DNA from: a virus | DNA length: 34,232 nucleotides | Strand: one strand, 5' to 3' | Virus record (IMG/VR): IMGVR_UViG_3300050015_000530 | Span: 1 to 34,232 of that record | Shown: positions 6,027 through 12,814 of the stretch, piece by piece | How the letters are laid out: each line of letters starts with the position of its first letter | How positions within the stretch are numbered: the first letter of the stretch is position 1 | Position numbers and translations under genes: made by a program | Notes under the pieces: model-generated | The model's input: only the letters and a program-made list of their open reading frames with translations | Database searches by the model: none | Told to the model about the DNA's origin: nothing

Positions 6027-6034
6027 GTATTTAT
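6027..6034 (+). promoter_or_regulatory. GTATTTAT-class element
   Basis: GTATTTAT ends 12 nt before the start codon at 6047. Only a weak flanking GAA/TTC inverted repeat is visible here. Confidence 0.6.
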
Positions 6035-6046
6035 AATAAAATTCAT

Positions 6047-6721
6047 ATGATACCACAATATACCGAAGAAGAATTTAAATTAGCAAAGTCAACAGACCTT
6101 TTGCCATGTAAATGTGTTATCTGTAATAACACATTTTATAAGCAGAAACGGGTGATAAATAGGACCACCACCAATTACGATAGAAATACGGGTGATTTTT
6201 GTTCCAGGGAATGTAAAAGAAAATCAGAAGGTGGTTTTGAAAGCGTTACTTGTGCAAATTGTGGTAAGATAATAATTAAACACTCTTCCGCAATAAAAAA
6301 ATCAAAAACTGGAAATCATTTCTGCTCAAAATCTTGTGCTGTTTCATACAATAATACACATAAGACTACGGGTAATCGTAGGTCAAAACTTGAAATGTAC
6401 ATTGAAAATTACTTAAAGTCAGCACATCCGGATATCGAAGTGCTATTCAACGACAAGCAAACAATTAATTCAGAGTTAGATATATTTTTACCAAAGCATA
6501 AACTTGCATTTGAACTTAGTGGAATATTTCACTACGAACCAATATTTGGTAAAGAAAAACTGACCCAAATTCAGAATAATGATAATAGAAAATTCCAAGC
6601 CTGTTTAGAAAAGGGAATTGAATTATGTATCATCAACACATCTGAATTAAAATATTTTAAAGAAAAAAACGCAGTAAAATATTTAAACATTATACTGCAG
6701 GTTATAAATACACATCGGTAG
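6047..6721 (+). CDS. Vsr/EDxHD-like homing endonuclease with zinc fingers, copy 1
   Basis: This 224-residue protein starts with a conserved leader segment (EEEFKLAKSTDLLPCKC) and zinc-finger Cys pairs (CVICN, CSRECKRKS, CANCGK, CSKSCAVSYNN). A PD-(D/E)XK-like nuclease core follows: NRRSKLEMYIE, NSELDIFLPKHKLAFELSG, IFHYEPIFG and NDNRKFQACLEKGIEL. The ELDI...FEL...HY arrangement resembles very-short-patch-repair type homing endonucleases. Paralogues lie on the minus strand at 12984-13679 and 21550-22242. The stop TAG (6719-6721) falls in the following tRNA, so the natural C-terminus may be about residue 220. Confidence 0.85.
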   Translation: MIPQYTEEEFKLAKSTDLLPCKCVICNNTFYKQKRVINRTTTNYDRNTGDFCSRECKRKSEGGFESVTCANCGKIIIKHSSAIKKSKTGNHFCSKSCAVSYNNTHKTTGNRRSKLEMYIENYLKSAHPDIEVLFNDKQTINSELDIFLPKHKLAFELSGIFHYEPIFGKEKLTQIQNNDNRKFQACLEKGIELCIINTSELKYFKEKNAVKYLNIILQVINTHR

Positions 6722-6784
6722 TTCAGTTGGTAGAATAGTGGTCTCCAAAAGCAAAGGTCGGGAGTTCGAACCTCTCCAGACGTG
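6712..6784 (+). tRNA. tRNA-Trp(CCA), degraded
   Basis: The loop CTCCAAA gives CCA, and the D-arm and T-arm (GGGAG/CTCTC) are recognisable. The acceptor ACATCGG/CAGACGT has two mismatches and the anticodon stem GTGGT/AGCAA has two. The 5' end is shared with the end of the Vsr-like gene. Likely a decaying copy beside an insertion. Confidence 0.6.
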
Positions 6785-6810
6785 CAAAATAAATTTTCAT
6801 TTAATGTATA

Positions 6811-6866
6811 GTTTTGCTGTTCGAGAATGTATTTATATAAAAATATAAAATCATGAACAGCAAAAC
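6811..6866 (+). promoter_or_regulatory. Twelve-base-pair hairpin enclosing GTATTTAT and holding the HNH start codon
   Basis: GTTTTGCTGTTC (6811-6822) is the perfect complement of GAACAGCAAAAC (6855-6866). The 3' strand begins at the G of the ATG at 6853 and covers the first codons. GTATTTAT (6829-6836) lies in the loop. RNA started inside the loop would lack the 5' strand and free the start codon. Confidence 0.8.
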
Positions 6867-7599
6867 CGATAATTTTTCAAATGAAGAAATAAAAGAAATA
6901 CTTTCTGAATGTAAATCATTTAGAGAAGTATTGTCAAAAATTGGATATAATAGTAATGGAAGTGGTGGTTATTCATTACTCAAACAACAATTAAAAAAAC
7001 GCAATATAATTATACCAAAATATCATTATTATGGTAGTGGTAATAAATATAATAGAGTCAATTTATTAGAAATTTTGGTTGAAAATTCAACATATACAAA
7101 CAGAGCAGTATTAAAAACTCGTTTAGTTAAAGAAGGATTATTAGAATATAAATGTAAGTGCGGTAATAGAGGTGTTTGGGAAGGAAAAAAATTATCATTA
7201 CAATTAGAGCATAAAAATGGAATTAATAATGACAATAGAATTGAAAATCTTGAATTTTTATGTCCAAATTGTCACACTCAATCAAAGACATTTGCTGGTA
7301 AAAACAATAAGTGTTCATTAAGAAAAAAAATAAAAAAAGCACAAATAAAATTATTTAAAGAAATTAAACATTGTATATGTGGTGCTGAAATAAAGAATGA
7401 AAGCACTGTCTGTCAAAAATGTCATCACGAAAATTTACGAAAAATTAAAATAAGACCAACTTATGGTGAACTAATAAATGACATTACTTTTTTTGGTGGA
7501 TATACTGCAACAGGAAAAAAATATGGTGTTTCTGACAATACAATACGTAAATGGCTTAATTTCTATGAAAAACAAATATCAAATACGTCTGTCGTCTAA
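6853..7599 (+). CDS. HNH homing endonuclease
   Basis: A 248-residue protein with an N-terminal HTH-like region (SFREVLSKIGYNSNGSGGY), then LKTRLVKEGLLEYKCKCG, LQLEHKNGINNDNRIENLEFLCPNCHTQSKTF, which is the classic HNH/treble-clef core with Cys pairs near residues 101-103 and 138-141. A second zinc pair (CICGAE, CQKCH) and a C-terminal HTH (TGKKYGVSDNTIRKWLN) follow. The final codons lie in the tRNA-Gly gene at 7585, overlapping it by 15 nt. Start choice is supported by the hairpin and GTATTTAT. Confidence 0.9.
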   Translation: MNSKTDNFSNEEIKEILSECKSFREVLSKIGYNSNGSGGYSLLKQQLKKRNIIIPKYHYYGSGNKYNRVNLLEILVENSTYTNRAVLKTRLVKEGLLEYKCKCGNRGVWEGKKLSLQLEHKNGINNDNRIENLEFLCPNCHTQSKTFAGKNNKCSLRKKIKKAQIKLFKEIKHCICGAEIKNESTVCQKCHHENLRKIKIRPTYGELINDITFFGGYTATGKKYGVSDNTIRKWLNFYEKQISNTSVV

Positions 7600-7656
7600 C
7601 GGCTAAGATAGCGGCTTCCAACCCCGTGGATGAGGTTTCGATTACTTCCAGACGTG
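7585..7656 (+). tRNA. tRNA-Gly(TCC) with enlarged anticodon loop
   Basis: The acceptor ACGTCTG/CAGACGT is perfect with discriminator G and the T-arm is GAGGT/ACTTC. The anticodon region CGG-CTTCCAACC-CCG reads TCC but closes best as a nine-base loop with two extra C residues. Extra bases here recall frameshift-suppressor tRNAs. Confidence 0.65.
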
Positions 7657-7659
7657 CAA

Positions 7660-7793
7660 TGATGTGATAGTAAAAATCGCAGGTATGCGTAGCAGATTAG
7701 CGTTCTCTCCAAAGGAACTAAAAGTATAATCACCACTGAGGGCATTCATTTGTACCCAAGAGCAGTATCAGTTAGCTACGCACTACCACATCA
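7660..7793 (+). ncRNA. Putative 134-nt structured RNA
   Basis: TGATGTG (7660) pairs with CACATCA (7787). GGTA-TGCGTAGC (7682-7693) pairs with GCTACGCA-c-TACC (7775-7787) over 12 pairs with one bulge; the two helices share only the base at 7787. The interior is unassigned. No ORF or tRNA fits. Strand is inferred from the neighbouring tRNAs. Confidence 0.55.
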
Positions 7794-7824
7794 GACAAGT
7801 AGTAATAACTAATAAGAAAGGAGC

Positions 7825-7941
7825 ATGCCTTCAAAATCAGATTTAGGTATCGTAAAACATTGTGGTGGAGATTTGTACATTACAATTATTTCCACAAGCA
7901 ACTCTTTAAAAGGTACTACGTACAAAGAGGTAGAAAGCTAA
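7825..7941 (+). CDS. Short hypothetical ORF with a strong ribosome site
   Basis: A 38-codon ORF (MPSKSDLGIVKHCGGDLYI ...) is preceded by AAGAAAGGAG, one of few strong Shine-Dalgarno sites here. The coherent, basic coding-like frame from 7860 overlaps it in another frame, so one of the two may be false or a frameshift may join them. No family recognised. Confidence 0.4.
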   Translation: MPSKSDLGIVKHCGGDLYITIISTSNSLKGTTYKEVES

Positions 7942-8048
7942 CACCAAAACAAATTAAAAAGTACGAATTTTACAAAAAACTCGATGATTTAATCACCTTG
8001 AGAAAGGTTGATTGGTTGCGAGATTTCATCTGGAGATTAGAACCTTAG
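7860..8048 (+). CDS. Hypothetical basic protein
   Basis: This frame is open from upstream of 7812 and looks protein-like (KLTPKQIKKYEFYKKLDDL ... FIWRLEP), but it has no ATG; the first start is TTG at 7860. It is rich in Lys, Arg, Tyr and Phe. The ATG with a good ribosome site at 7825 is out of frame, so a frameshift (programmed or a sequence error) is possible. Function unknown. Confidence 0.45.
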   Translation: MWWRFVHYNYFHKQLFKRYYVQRGRKLTPKQIKKYEFYKKLDDLITLRKVDWLRDFIWRLEP

Positions 8049-8079
8049 AAATTATTTTCGTATTTATCTGTAACATTTC

Positions 8080-8110
8080 TTGTTTTATTACGTATAATAC
8101 AGTAATTTTG
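8080..8110 (+). promoter_or_regulatory. Bacteroidota-type promoter, near-leaderless start
   Basis: TTG at 8080-8082 and TAATTTTG at 8103-8110 are separated by 20 nt. The start codon at 8115 is only four bases after the -7 element, implying a leaderless or nearly leaderless message. Confidence 0.6.
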
Positions 8111-8114
8111 ACAA

Positions 8115-8354
8115 ATGAAAAAGACTGTCATACAAAAAATAATTGCAGATATTGAGGTAATTAATTCCAGAGGAATCGAATTAACCCCCAAAGGTATTCT
8201 GATTATTTTGGAAAACAGTCTTGGTGACGAAAAGAAACAGATAATGGATGCTTTTGAGGAAGGTGTAGGTTATGAACAATCACTACTTGGTAAAGTAGAT
8301 TATCCTGCTTCAAGGTATTATCACGGCACGTTTGAAACAAATAAAAGGGAATAA
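8115..8354 (+). CDS. Hypothetical phage protein (79 aa)
   Basis: The first gene of a tight run of small genes to 10121. It is acidic and helical (IIADIEVINSRGIELTPKGI ... GDEKKQIMDAFEEGVGYEQ). Its stop overlaps the next start as TAATG, so the two are translationally coupled. I recognise no family. Confidence 0.75.
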   Translation: MKKTVIQKIIADIEVINSRGIELTPKGILIILENSLGDEKKQIMDAFEEGVGYEQSLLGKVDYPASRYYHGTFETNKRE

Positions 8355-9094
8355 TGTATATCATTGCAAAGAAGAAAGATTATTATGATGGTGTTGCCGG
8401 GACTACAGGTATCGACAAAACTATTGTATATGAGCGTGAAATTCAAGAATTCGAAGGCGAAGATATGCCAAAAGTGTTTAGAAGTAAAGGTTACTTCACT
8501 AATTTCAGGGAAAGAGAAAACAATCCACTCTATAAATTAGGTAATTCTCACATAAAACACGAATATTGGAAAAAAATTCCCCGTCATTCATATTTTCTCA
8601 TTGGCTTTTGTGGAAAACTTTACGTTGGCTTTAAACTTTACAGTCTTATAGACACAGAAGAATATAACAACGTAATTACAACAATCACATATGACCACGA
8701 TTATATGATTGAACTTTTCGAAAACAAAACATACGGTGGATATTTTCAAGACAATCTGAATAGCGTATTACATTACGATGCATTACATTGGTTCAGAGAT
8801 ATGAAAACACCGTGCTTTGTATATGACCAAGACTTTGGTGGAATCGACCATATTGACCTAAAACATTATGGCTATAATCCACACTCAAAATTTATTGTTA
8901 ATCCACTTTTAAAAGATTATCAGTTTTATAAGGTCTTCGATGCTGTTCAAGCATTTCAAGAAGTATCAATGTTTATGGGTGGTGTACTTGGCAGGGGAGA
9001 AAAGGAAATTGTTGAAGTGGCAGATAAATATAAAATTGCACAACACGGCTTTAATAAATGGAGTTTTAGAAAAGAATCAACAGATAAAAAATAG
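8354..9094 (+). CDS. Hypothetical phage protein (246 aa)
   Basis: A 246-residue soluble protein with no signal or membrane segment. It has a Tyr-rich N-terminus, a SYFLIGFCGKLYVGF strand pair near 75-92, YDHDYMIELF, an acidic VYDQDFGGIDHIDLKHYGY segment and a C-terminal KDYQFYKVFDAVQAFQEVS ... GGVLGRGE block. It resembles conserved hypothetical proteins of large phages in general feel, but I cannot name a function. It sits between coupled small genes, so it is probably early or middle expressed from the promoter at 8080. Confidence 0.8.
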   Translation: MYIIAKKKDYYDGVAGTTGIDKTIVYEREIQEFEGEDMPKVFRSKGYFTNFRERENNPLYKLGNSHIKHEYWKKIPRHSYFLIGFCGKLYVGFKLYSLIDTEEYNNVITTITYDHDYMIELFENKTYGGYFQDNLNSVLHYDALHWFRDMKTPCFVYDQDFGGIDHIDLKHYGYNPHSKFIVNPLLKDYQFYKVFDAVQAFQEVSMFMGGVLGRGEKEIVEVADKYKIAQHGFNKWSFRKESTDKK

Positions 9095-9096
9095 TT

Positions 9097-9324
9097 ATGG
9101 TAACAAGAAAAGAAGTACTGGAGTTCGTTGAAAATAATTTAATGAACCTAACCGAAGAAAGAAAAAATTTCAGTGAAACTGATAGTCTTGATAAAATCGA
9201 ACTCGTCATTGAATGTGAAAGGGAATACAACCTTGAAATTGACGAAAATGATGTTCTACCAGACTTCGATACCGAAATGTTTGTAGACTTTCTCATGAAA
9301 AAAATCAAAGAAAATGAAAGTTAA
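9097..9324 (+). CDS. Acyl-carrier-protein-like protein
   Basis: This 75-residue acidic protein has the length and helix pattern of an acyl carrier protein. TDSLDKIELVIECEREYNLEI (residues 28-48) aligns by eye with the DSL-x-x-(V/I)EL-(V/I)-x-x-(F/Y) signature, with Ser30 at the 4'-phosphopantetheine position. VDFLMKKI at the end resembles helix 4. A carrier protein would hold a thioester-linked acyl or aminoacyl group. No ketosynthase or ligase partner is visible nearby, so the role is unknown. The downstream ATG overlaps its end by 11 nt. Confidence 0.65.
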   Translation: MVTRKEVLEFVENNLMNLTEERKNFSETDSLDKIELVIECEREYNLEIDENDVLPDFDTEMFVDFLMKKIKENES

Positions 9325-9526
9325 GATAGGTGATAAGATTTACGATGCCAATGAAGAACCCGTCATGTTGATATTTGAAAGTGACATACAAAGAATCGCA
9401 GTTGGTCAGCACTTAATTAACATGCCAGACGGTGGACGCAAATATTGCATGTATCCTGACAGTATGGACCACGAAGTTGTGAGAGACTTCATGAAAACTG
9501 ATAGTGATGATAAAAAACCTGAGTGA
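9314..9526 (+). CDS. Hypothetical small phage protein (70 aa)
   Basis: It overlaps the carrier-like gene by 11 nt. A beta-rich start (MKVKIGDKIYDANEEPVMLI) suggests a small barrel-like domain. The tail is very acidic (DSDDKKPE). No family assigned. Confidence 0.7.
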   Translation: MKVKIGDKIYDANEEPVMLIFESDIQRIAVGQHLINMPDGGRKYCMYPDSMDHEVVRDFMKTDSDDKKPE

Positions 9527-9710
9527 TATTCTAAAACTTAAACCCACCAAATTAAGTGAAGTGGTAATTGACATAGAATCGCTTAGACCACAAAAGGGAA
9601 ATACAGGCATCAAGATTTATGGGTCTTTGGAATTTTGTAGAAAATTTGAGGAAATATTAAATGGAACGGGAACTACACAAAATACACATAATACCCGCAA
9701 GGTTCATTGA
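9507..9710 (+). CDS. Hypothetical small protein (67 aa)
   Basis: It starts at ATG 9507 (a GTG directly precedes it), overlapping the upstream gene by 20 nt and the downstream gene by 50 nt. The first two thirds look genuine (LSDILKLKPTKLSEVVIDIE ... FCRKFEEIL), while the His/Thr-rich tail overlaps the next gene. Function unknown. Confidence 0.55.
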   Translation: MIKNLSDILKLKPTKLSEVVIDIESLRPQKGNTGIKIYGSLEFCRKFEEILNGTGTTQNTHNTRKVH

Positions 9711-9924
9711 AAAACACCCCAAGGGTTATGTAATCAGGTGTTATATTCAAGAAGATATGCTGGAAGACAGACTATTTGACGAGTATTCGCTGATGGGAAT
9801 GAAAAATCCCAAGTATTTATTTATCGGCATAATGTCGGGTGTAGGATTTTCTCAGTGTAATTTTGTACAGGCAGATGAATACGAAAAAATGTTTAAAAGA
9901 AAATGGAAAAGTTTGACGAAATAA
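9661..9924 (+). CDS. Hypothetical phage protein (87 aa)
   Basis: A small mixed alpha/beta protein (MERELHKIHIIPARFIEK ... YLFIGIMSGVGFSQC ... YEKMFKRKWKSL). It overlaps both neighbours in the compressed array. No family recognised. Confidence 0.65.
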   Translation: MERELHKIHIIPARFIEKHPKGYVIRCYIQEDMLEDRLFDEYSLMGMKNPKYLFIGIMSGVGFSQCNFVQADEYEKMFKRKWKSLTK

Positions 9925-10121
9925 GAGAAAGACTTTGGACTTCATTCGGTGTGATGAAACCCGCAGACAGTGGTGATTTATCAGACATTGGAAATGAAAT
10001 TGGTACAATTGTTGGACAATATTGTGACGAAGAGAATAGTATTGAAGATTTTATAAGAGGTTTAAGACACGGGAAATCACTGATTGATGGTACGCATGAT
10101 AAAGCGTATCCGTTTATTTAA
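9903..10121 (+). CDS. Hypothetical phage protein (72 aa)
   Basis: The last gene of the small-gene run, overlapping the preceding gene by 22 nt. Acidic and helical (MEKFDEIRERLWTSFGVM ... EDFIRGLRHGKSLIDG). It ends seven bases before the tmRNA gene. No family recognised. Confidence 0.7.
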   Translation: MEKFDEIRERLWTSFGVMKPADSGDLSDIGNEIGTIVGQYCDEENSIEDFIRGLRHGKSLIDGTHDKAYPFI

Positions 10122-10128
10122 AATAATT

Positions 10129-10479
10129 GGGGCAGCCTGGATTTGACAGCGTGGCAGAGTGGTATAGTAAGCAAGTGGTAGTTGAATCAGACTACGTTAA
10201 AAAGGTTCAAAACAACAAACGCAGAAGACATAATGTCTATTCCAACTTCTCTCACGAGAGGTAAAGCAGTATTCGCAAGACAAGCTGAACTTGCAATCGC
10301 AGCATAGGAATCAAAAAATTCGGCAAAGAACCCCGAACTCGATAGGGATAAATTCGAGACGGTTTGCGAATGAACCGTTGAAATCATTCGACATTTTGTT
10401 GGTTTAGGAAAATCAAATAAACTTGTAGAAAACGTATTAGTCGCATGACTGGACAAGGGTTCAACTCCCTTCTGCTCCA
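10129..10479 (+). ncRNA. ssrA: tmRNA with an unusually long tag reading frame
   Basis: The tRNA-like ends GGGGCAG/CTGCTCC with discriminator A, the 5' CTGGATTTGACAGCG block and the 3' T-arm AAGGG-TTCAACT-CCCTT identify tmRNA for trans-translation rescue of stalled ribosomes. After AACAACAAAC the likely resume codon is GCA at 10221. The frame is open to TAG at 10305-10307 and encodes 28 residues ending in AELAIAA. Usual tags have about 8-12 residues with ALAA-like ends. The ending fits a protease-recognition tag; the length is odd. Confidence 0.9.
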
Positions 10480-10502
10480 CTTCCACAAACTTTTCCGCAC
10501 TT

Positions 10503-10530
10503 CCACAGTATTTATAATAAAATATTGTGG
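10503..10530 (+). promoter_or_regulatory. GTATTTAT element inside a hairpin before the HNH gene
   Basis: CCACAGTATTT (10503-10513) pairs with AAATATTGTGG (10520-10530) with one G-T wobble. The motif overlaps the 5' strand and loop, and the ATG follows at 10534. Confidence 0.65.
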
Positions 10531-10533
10531 AAG

Positions 10534-11076
10534 ATGGAAAAGTATAAAAGAAAAACAGCAGTAGTTATATGTTATAACTGCAATACTCCGTTTGAAAAAG
10601 CGGTTTCAGAAATAAAAAGAACGGAAGCAAAAGGTAAAAAACATTATTGCTCCCAAAGTTGCCTTGGAAAAACAAATATTAAAAATCTGGGCATTTGGAT
10701 AGGAAAGGGAAATGTTGATAATTTTAATGGTAAAACTCAAAGAGACCAATTTACTGGTTTTCGGGAATTTATAAGGAGAGCAAAACGAAGAAAAAACTTG
10801 GGTGATTTAACATTAGACGATTTGCTTGAACAATGGAATAAACAAAACGGTAAATGTCCATACACAGGAATTGAACTTAAGTTACCTCAAGCAAGAAAAA
10901 GACATCAGATGTTTGAAATGGCATCGCTTGACCGAGTTGATTCGAATAAACCATATGAAAAAAATAATGTGGTGTTTGTGTCAACACCAATAAACTACAT
11001 GAAAAATTCGATGACCGAAGAAGAAACAGTTGCTTTTTGCAAAAAAATTGCGTTATTTTGGATAAATAAATTATGA
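10534..11076 (+). CDS. HNH homing endonuclease
   Basis: I use the ATG at 10534, 18 nt after GTATTTAT; a TTG nine bases upstream is the alternative. The 180-residue protein begins with a zinc-finger-like CYNCNTPFEKAVSEIKRTE ... CSQSC segment shared with other endonucleases here. It then has GKCPYTGIEL and MASLDRVDSNKPYEKNNV-VFVS, an HNH variant common in phage homing enzymes. The stop overlaps the next start as ATGA. It lies just downstream of the tmRNA, itself a tRNA-like target. Confidence 0.85.
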   Translation: MEKYKRKTAVVICYNCNTPFEKAVSEIKRTEAKGKKHYCSQSCLGKTNIKNLGIWIGKGNVDNFNGKTQRDQFTGFREFIRRAKRRKNLGDLTLDDLLEQWNKQNGKCPYTGIELKLPQARKRHQMFEMASLDRVDSNKPYEKNNVVFVSTPINYMKNSMTEEETVAFCKKIALFWINKL

Positions 11077-11264
11077 CTGACGAAGAAATAAATAAACTTG
11101 ACAGAGCGAAAGAAGCAATACTTTTTGTGCTCTACATGAATCATCCAAATACTATGAAAAAAAGGGATGTTGAAGCCAAAATATTAGCAGACGGACTACT
11201 TAAAATGTCAGATAAAGAATTTGATGAATATAAAAGAAAATTTGAACTAACAAAATTAAATTAA
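11073..11264 (+). CDS. Hypothetical small protein (63 aa)
   Basis: It overlaps the HNH gene by four bases (ATGA) and lies two bases before the next gene. Helical and charged (MTDEEINKLDRAKEAILFVL ... DEYKRKFELTKLN). No family recognised. Confidence 0.7.
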   Translation: MTDEEINKLDRAKEAILFVLYMNHPNTMKKRDVEAKILADGLLKMSDKEFDEYKRKFELTKLN

Positions 11265-11266
11265 TT

Positions 11267-11698
11267 ATGAGTTTGGATTACAAAAAAATGAAAAAATGGG
11301 CAGAATCTCCAGAAGGTATTGCTGTTCGTAATGAGTTTATTGAAAAAATGGCAAAGAAATTAAAAATTGCCGAAGGTCGTTATAAACGTTTCGAAGAATG
11401 GTTGAAAAACAATGACTTTGAGGCATTGATGTTCAGAGTAATTCACGAGCATGGTGATGACTACCAGGAAAAATGTATGCACAAGGGTTATGAGCCATAT
11501 CCAAACAACAAATTAGGATTTCTCATTGACTATCTTGTACATAATTTTGAGCCAATCGAAGTTCCGGAAATCGAACCTGAACATTTTCCAAGTACGATTT
11601 ATTTTTTCAAAGGATATTATTTTCAGACGATTTGCGGACAGGGTTGCTTTCACAGGATATACAATAAAGAAGACATGCGAATGGTATTGCAAGTATGA
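11267..11698 (+). CDS. Hypothetical phage protein (143 aa)
   Basis: A soluble 143-residue protein with a helical N-terminal half (KKMKKWAESPEGIAVRNEFI ... YKRFEEWLKNNDFEALMF) and a Tyr/Phe/Cys-containing C-terminal half (YFFKGYYFQTICGQGCFHRI). It is coupled to the downstream HNH gene by an ATGA overlap. Function unknown. Confidence 0.75.
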   Translation: MSLDYKKMKKWAESPEGIAVRNEFIEKMAKKLKIAEGRYKRFEEWLKNNDFEALMFRVIHEHGDDYQEKCMHKGYEPYPNNKLGFLIDYLVHNFEPIEVPEIEPEHFPSTIYFFKGYYFQTICGQGCFHRIYNKEDMRMVLQV

Positions 11699-12147
11699 AT
11701 AAAATTAAAAATAGAATAACTGACGAAAATTTTATTGCTGTCTGTGAATCATCGACAAGTATGGCACAAGCTGCGGCAACGCTGAAAATACATTTTAATA
11801 GTTTCAAAAAAAGGGCGAAAGAATTAAATTGTTATAACACAAATCAGTCGGGAAGTGGAACGCATAAAAGGTCTGGACGACTTATACCGATTGAAGAAAT
11901 TATTTTTGAGGGAAAACATCCAGAATATCAGACGTTTAAATTAAAAAATCGGTTAGTCAAAGAAGGTTATAAAAAAAACGAGTGTGAAGAATGTGGACAA
12001 ACAGATGTTTGGAATAACGAAAAACTTGAAATGGAATTAGACCATATTGACGGAAATCGGACTAATCATTTATTAAAAAATTTAAAAATGTTATGTCCTA
12101 ATTGTCATAGTCAAACAAAAACATTTTGTGGTAAGAATAAAACATAA
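11695..12147 (+). CDS. HNH homing endonuclease
   Basis: A 150-residue protein with an N-terminal HTH-like segment (SMAQAAATLKIHFNSFKKRA) and an HNH core: FKLKNRLVKEGYKKNECEECG, LEMELDHIDGNRTNHLLKNL, MLCPNCHSQTKTFCGKN. No GTATTTAT precedes it; it depends on coupling to the upstream gene. It ends one base before the tRNA-Leu at 12149, whose anticodon loop carries an insertion. Confidence 0.9.
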   Translation: MNKIKNRITDENFIAVCESSTSMAQAAATLKIHFNSFKKRAKELNCYNTNQSGSGTHKRSGRLIPIEEIIFEGKHPEYQTFKLKNRLVKEGYKKNECEECGQTDVWNNEKLEMELDHIDGNRTNHLLKNLKMLCPNCHSQTKTFCGKNKT

Positions 12148-12148
12148 T

Positions 12149-12255
12149 GGCGTAGTGGTGGAATTGGTAGACACGCTGGACTTAGTGCTTTAATCAGAGC
12201 AAATCAAATCCAGTGGGCAGTAATGTCCGTGTGGGTTCGACTCCCATCTTCGCTA
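12149..12255 (+). tRNA. tRNA-Leu(TAG) with a 21-nt hairpin inserted in the anticodon loop
   Basis: The Leu-type D-arm, class II variable arm, T-arm GTGGG/CCCAT and acceptor GGCGTAG/CTTCGCT (one mismatch, discriminator A) are clear. Stem CTGGA/TCCAG closes a 28-base loop: CTTAG, then 21 extra bases, then AA. Removing the insert gives CTTAGAA (TAG). The insert folds as TGCTTT/AGAGCA with a four-base loop. Function requires removal of the insert or tolerance of it. Confidence 0.75.
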
Positions 12256-12259
12256 CACA

Positions 12260-12267
12260 GTATTTAT
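12260..12267 (+). promoter_or_regulatory. GTATTTAT-class element
   Basis: GTATTTAT ends 14 nt before the start codon at 12282, directly after tRNA-Leu. Confidence 0.65.
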
Positions 12268-12281
12268 AGTAAAATATAATC

Positions 12282-12614
12282 ATGACTAAAATGAAAAATC
12301 CGTTTAAGAGCAAAAAGGAAGAAGTAAGTACTCCTGCTCCCGTTGAAAAAAAACTTAAAGTTCCTGTTGACATTTTGTTGGAAGAATGTATTAAAGGTGT
12401 TATTCATGAGGTCGCAAAAGAACATCATGCAGAAGCAAAAGAAATTATCAGATTGGGAAGCGATGATGACCGCAAAGAATTTCTTAAATATTACAAAGAA
12501 GACAAAGGCAACATCTGCTGTTTAGTTCTCGACAGAATTAAACGTGATTTAATAGCCAACGGTAAGATGGCATACGATAAAGAAGCTGCATTCGGACATC
12601 CATTTATGTTGTAA
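12282..12614 (+). CDS. Hypothetical phage protein (110 aa)
   Basis: A Lys-rich N-terminus with a Pro/Val linker precedes a helical domain (VDILLEECIKGVIHEVAKEH ... DDDRKEFLKYYKED ... CCLVLDRIKRDLIANGKMAY). It is coupled to the next gene by TAATG. No family recognised. Confidence 0.75.
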   Translation: MTKMKNPFKSKKEEVSTPAPVEKKLKVPVDILLEECIKGVIHEVAKEHHAEAKEIIRLGSDDDRKEFLKYYKEDKGNICCLVLDRIKRDLIANGKMAYDKEAAFGHPFML

Positions 12615-12814
12615 TGTTACCCTACGGAAAAAGTCCAAAAATGCGGTATAATTATACCGATTGTCACCCCAAAAGACTCAGGAAGTTATTGGGCGGTGGT
12701 AGATGGGTTAATTGGTGGGAAACTGAACTTGGTGACATAGATAAGGGTGCTGAAAGGCAACGAGTTAAAGAAGAATTAAAACGAGAGGTAAATGACGAAT
12801 ATAATCAAAGGTAA
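12614..12814 (+). CDS. Hypothetical small protein (66 aa)
   Basis: A basic, Trp-containing peptide (HPKRLRKLLGGGRWVNWWET) with a charged helical tail. It starts on the previous stop (TAATG) and overlaps the next small gene. Function unknown. Confidence 0.6.
   Translation: MLPYGKSPKMRYNYTDCHPKRLRKLLGGGRWVNWWETELGDIDKGAERQRVKEELKREVNDEYNQR

Noticed and set aside
9817-9830. GTATTTAT inside the coding sequence near 9819
   Set aside because: No start codon lies at the usual 11-19 nt, so it is taken as a chance occurrence in AT-rich coding sequence.
12149-12255. Group I intron in tRNA-Leu
   Set aside because: The insert is 21 bases and cannot hold a group I catalytic core.
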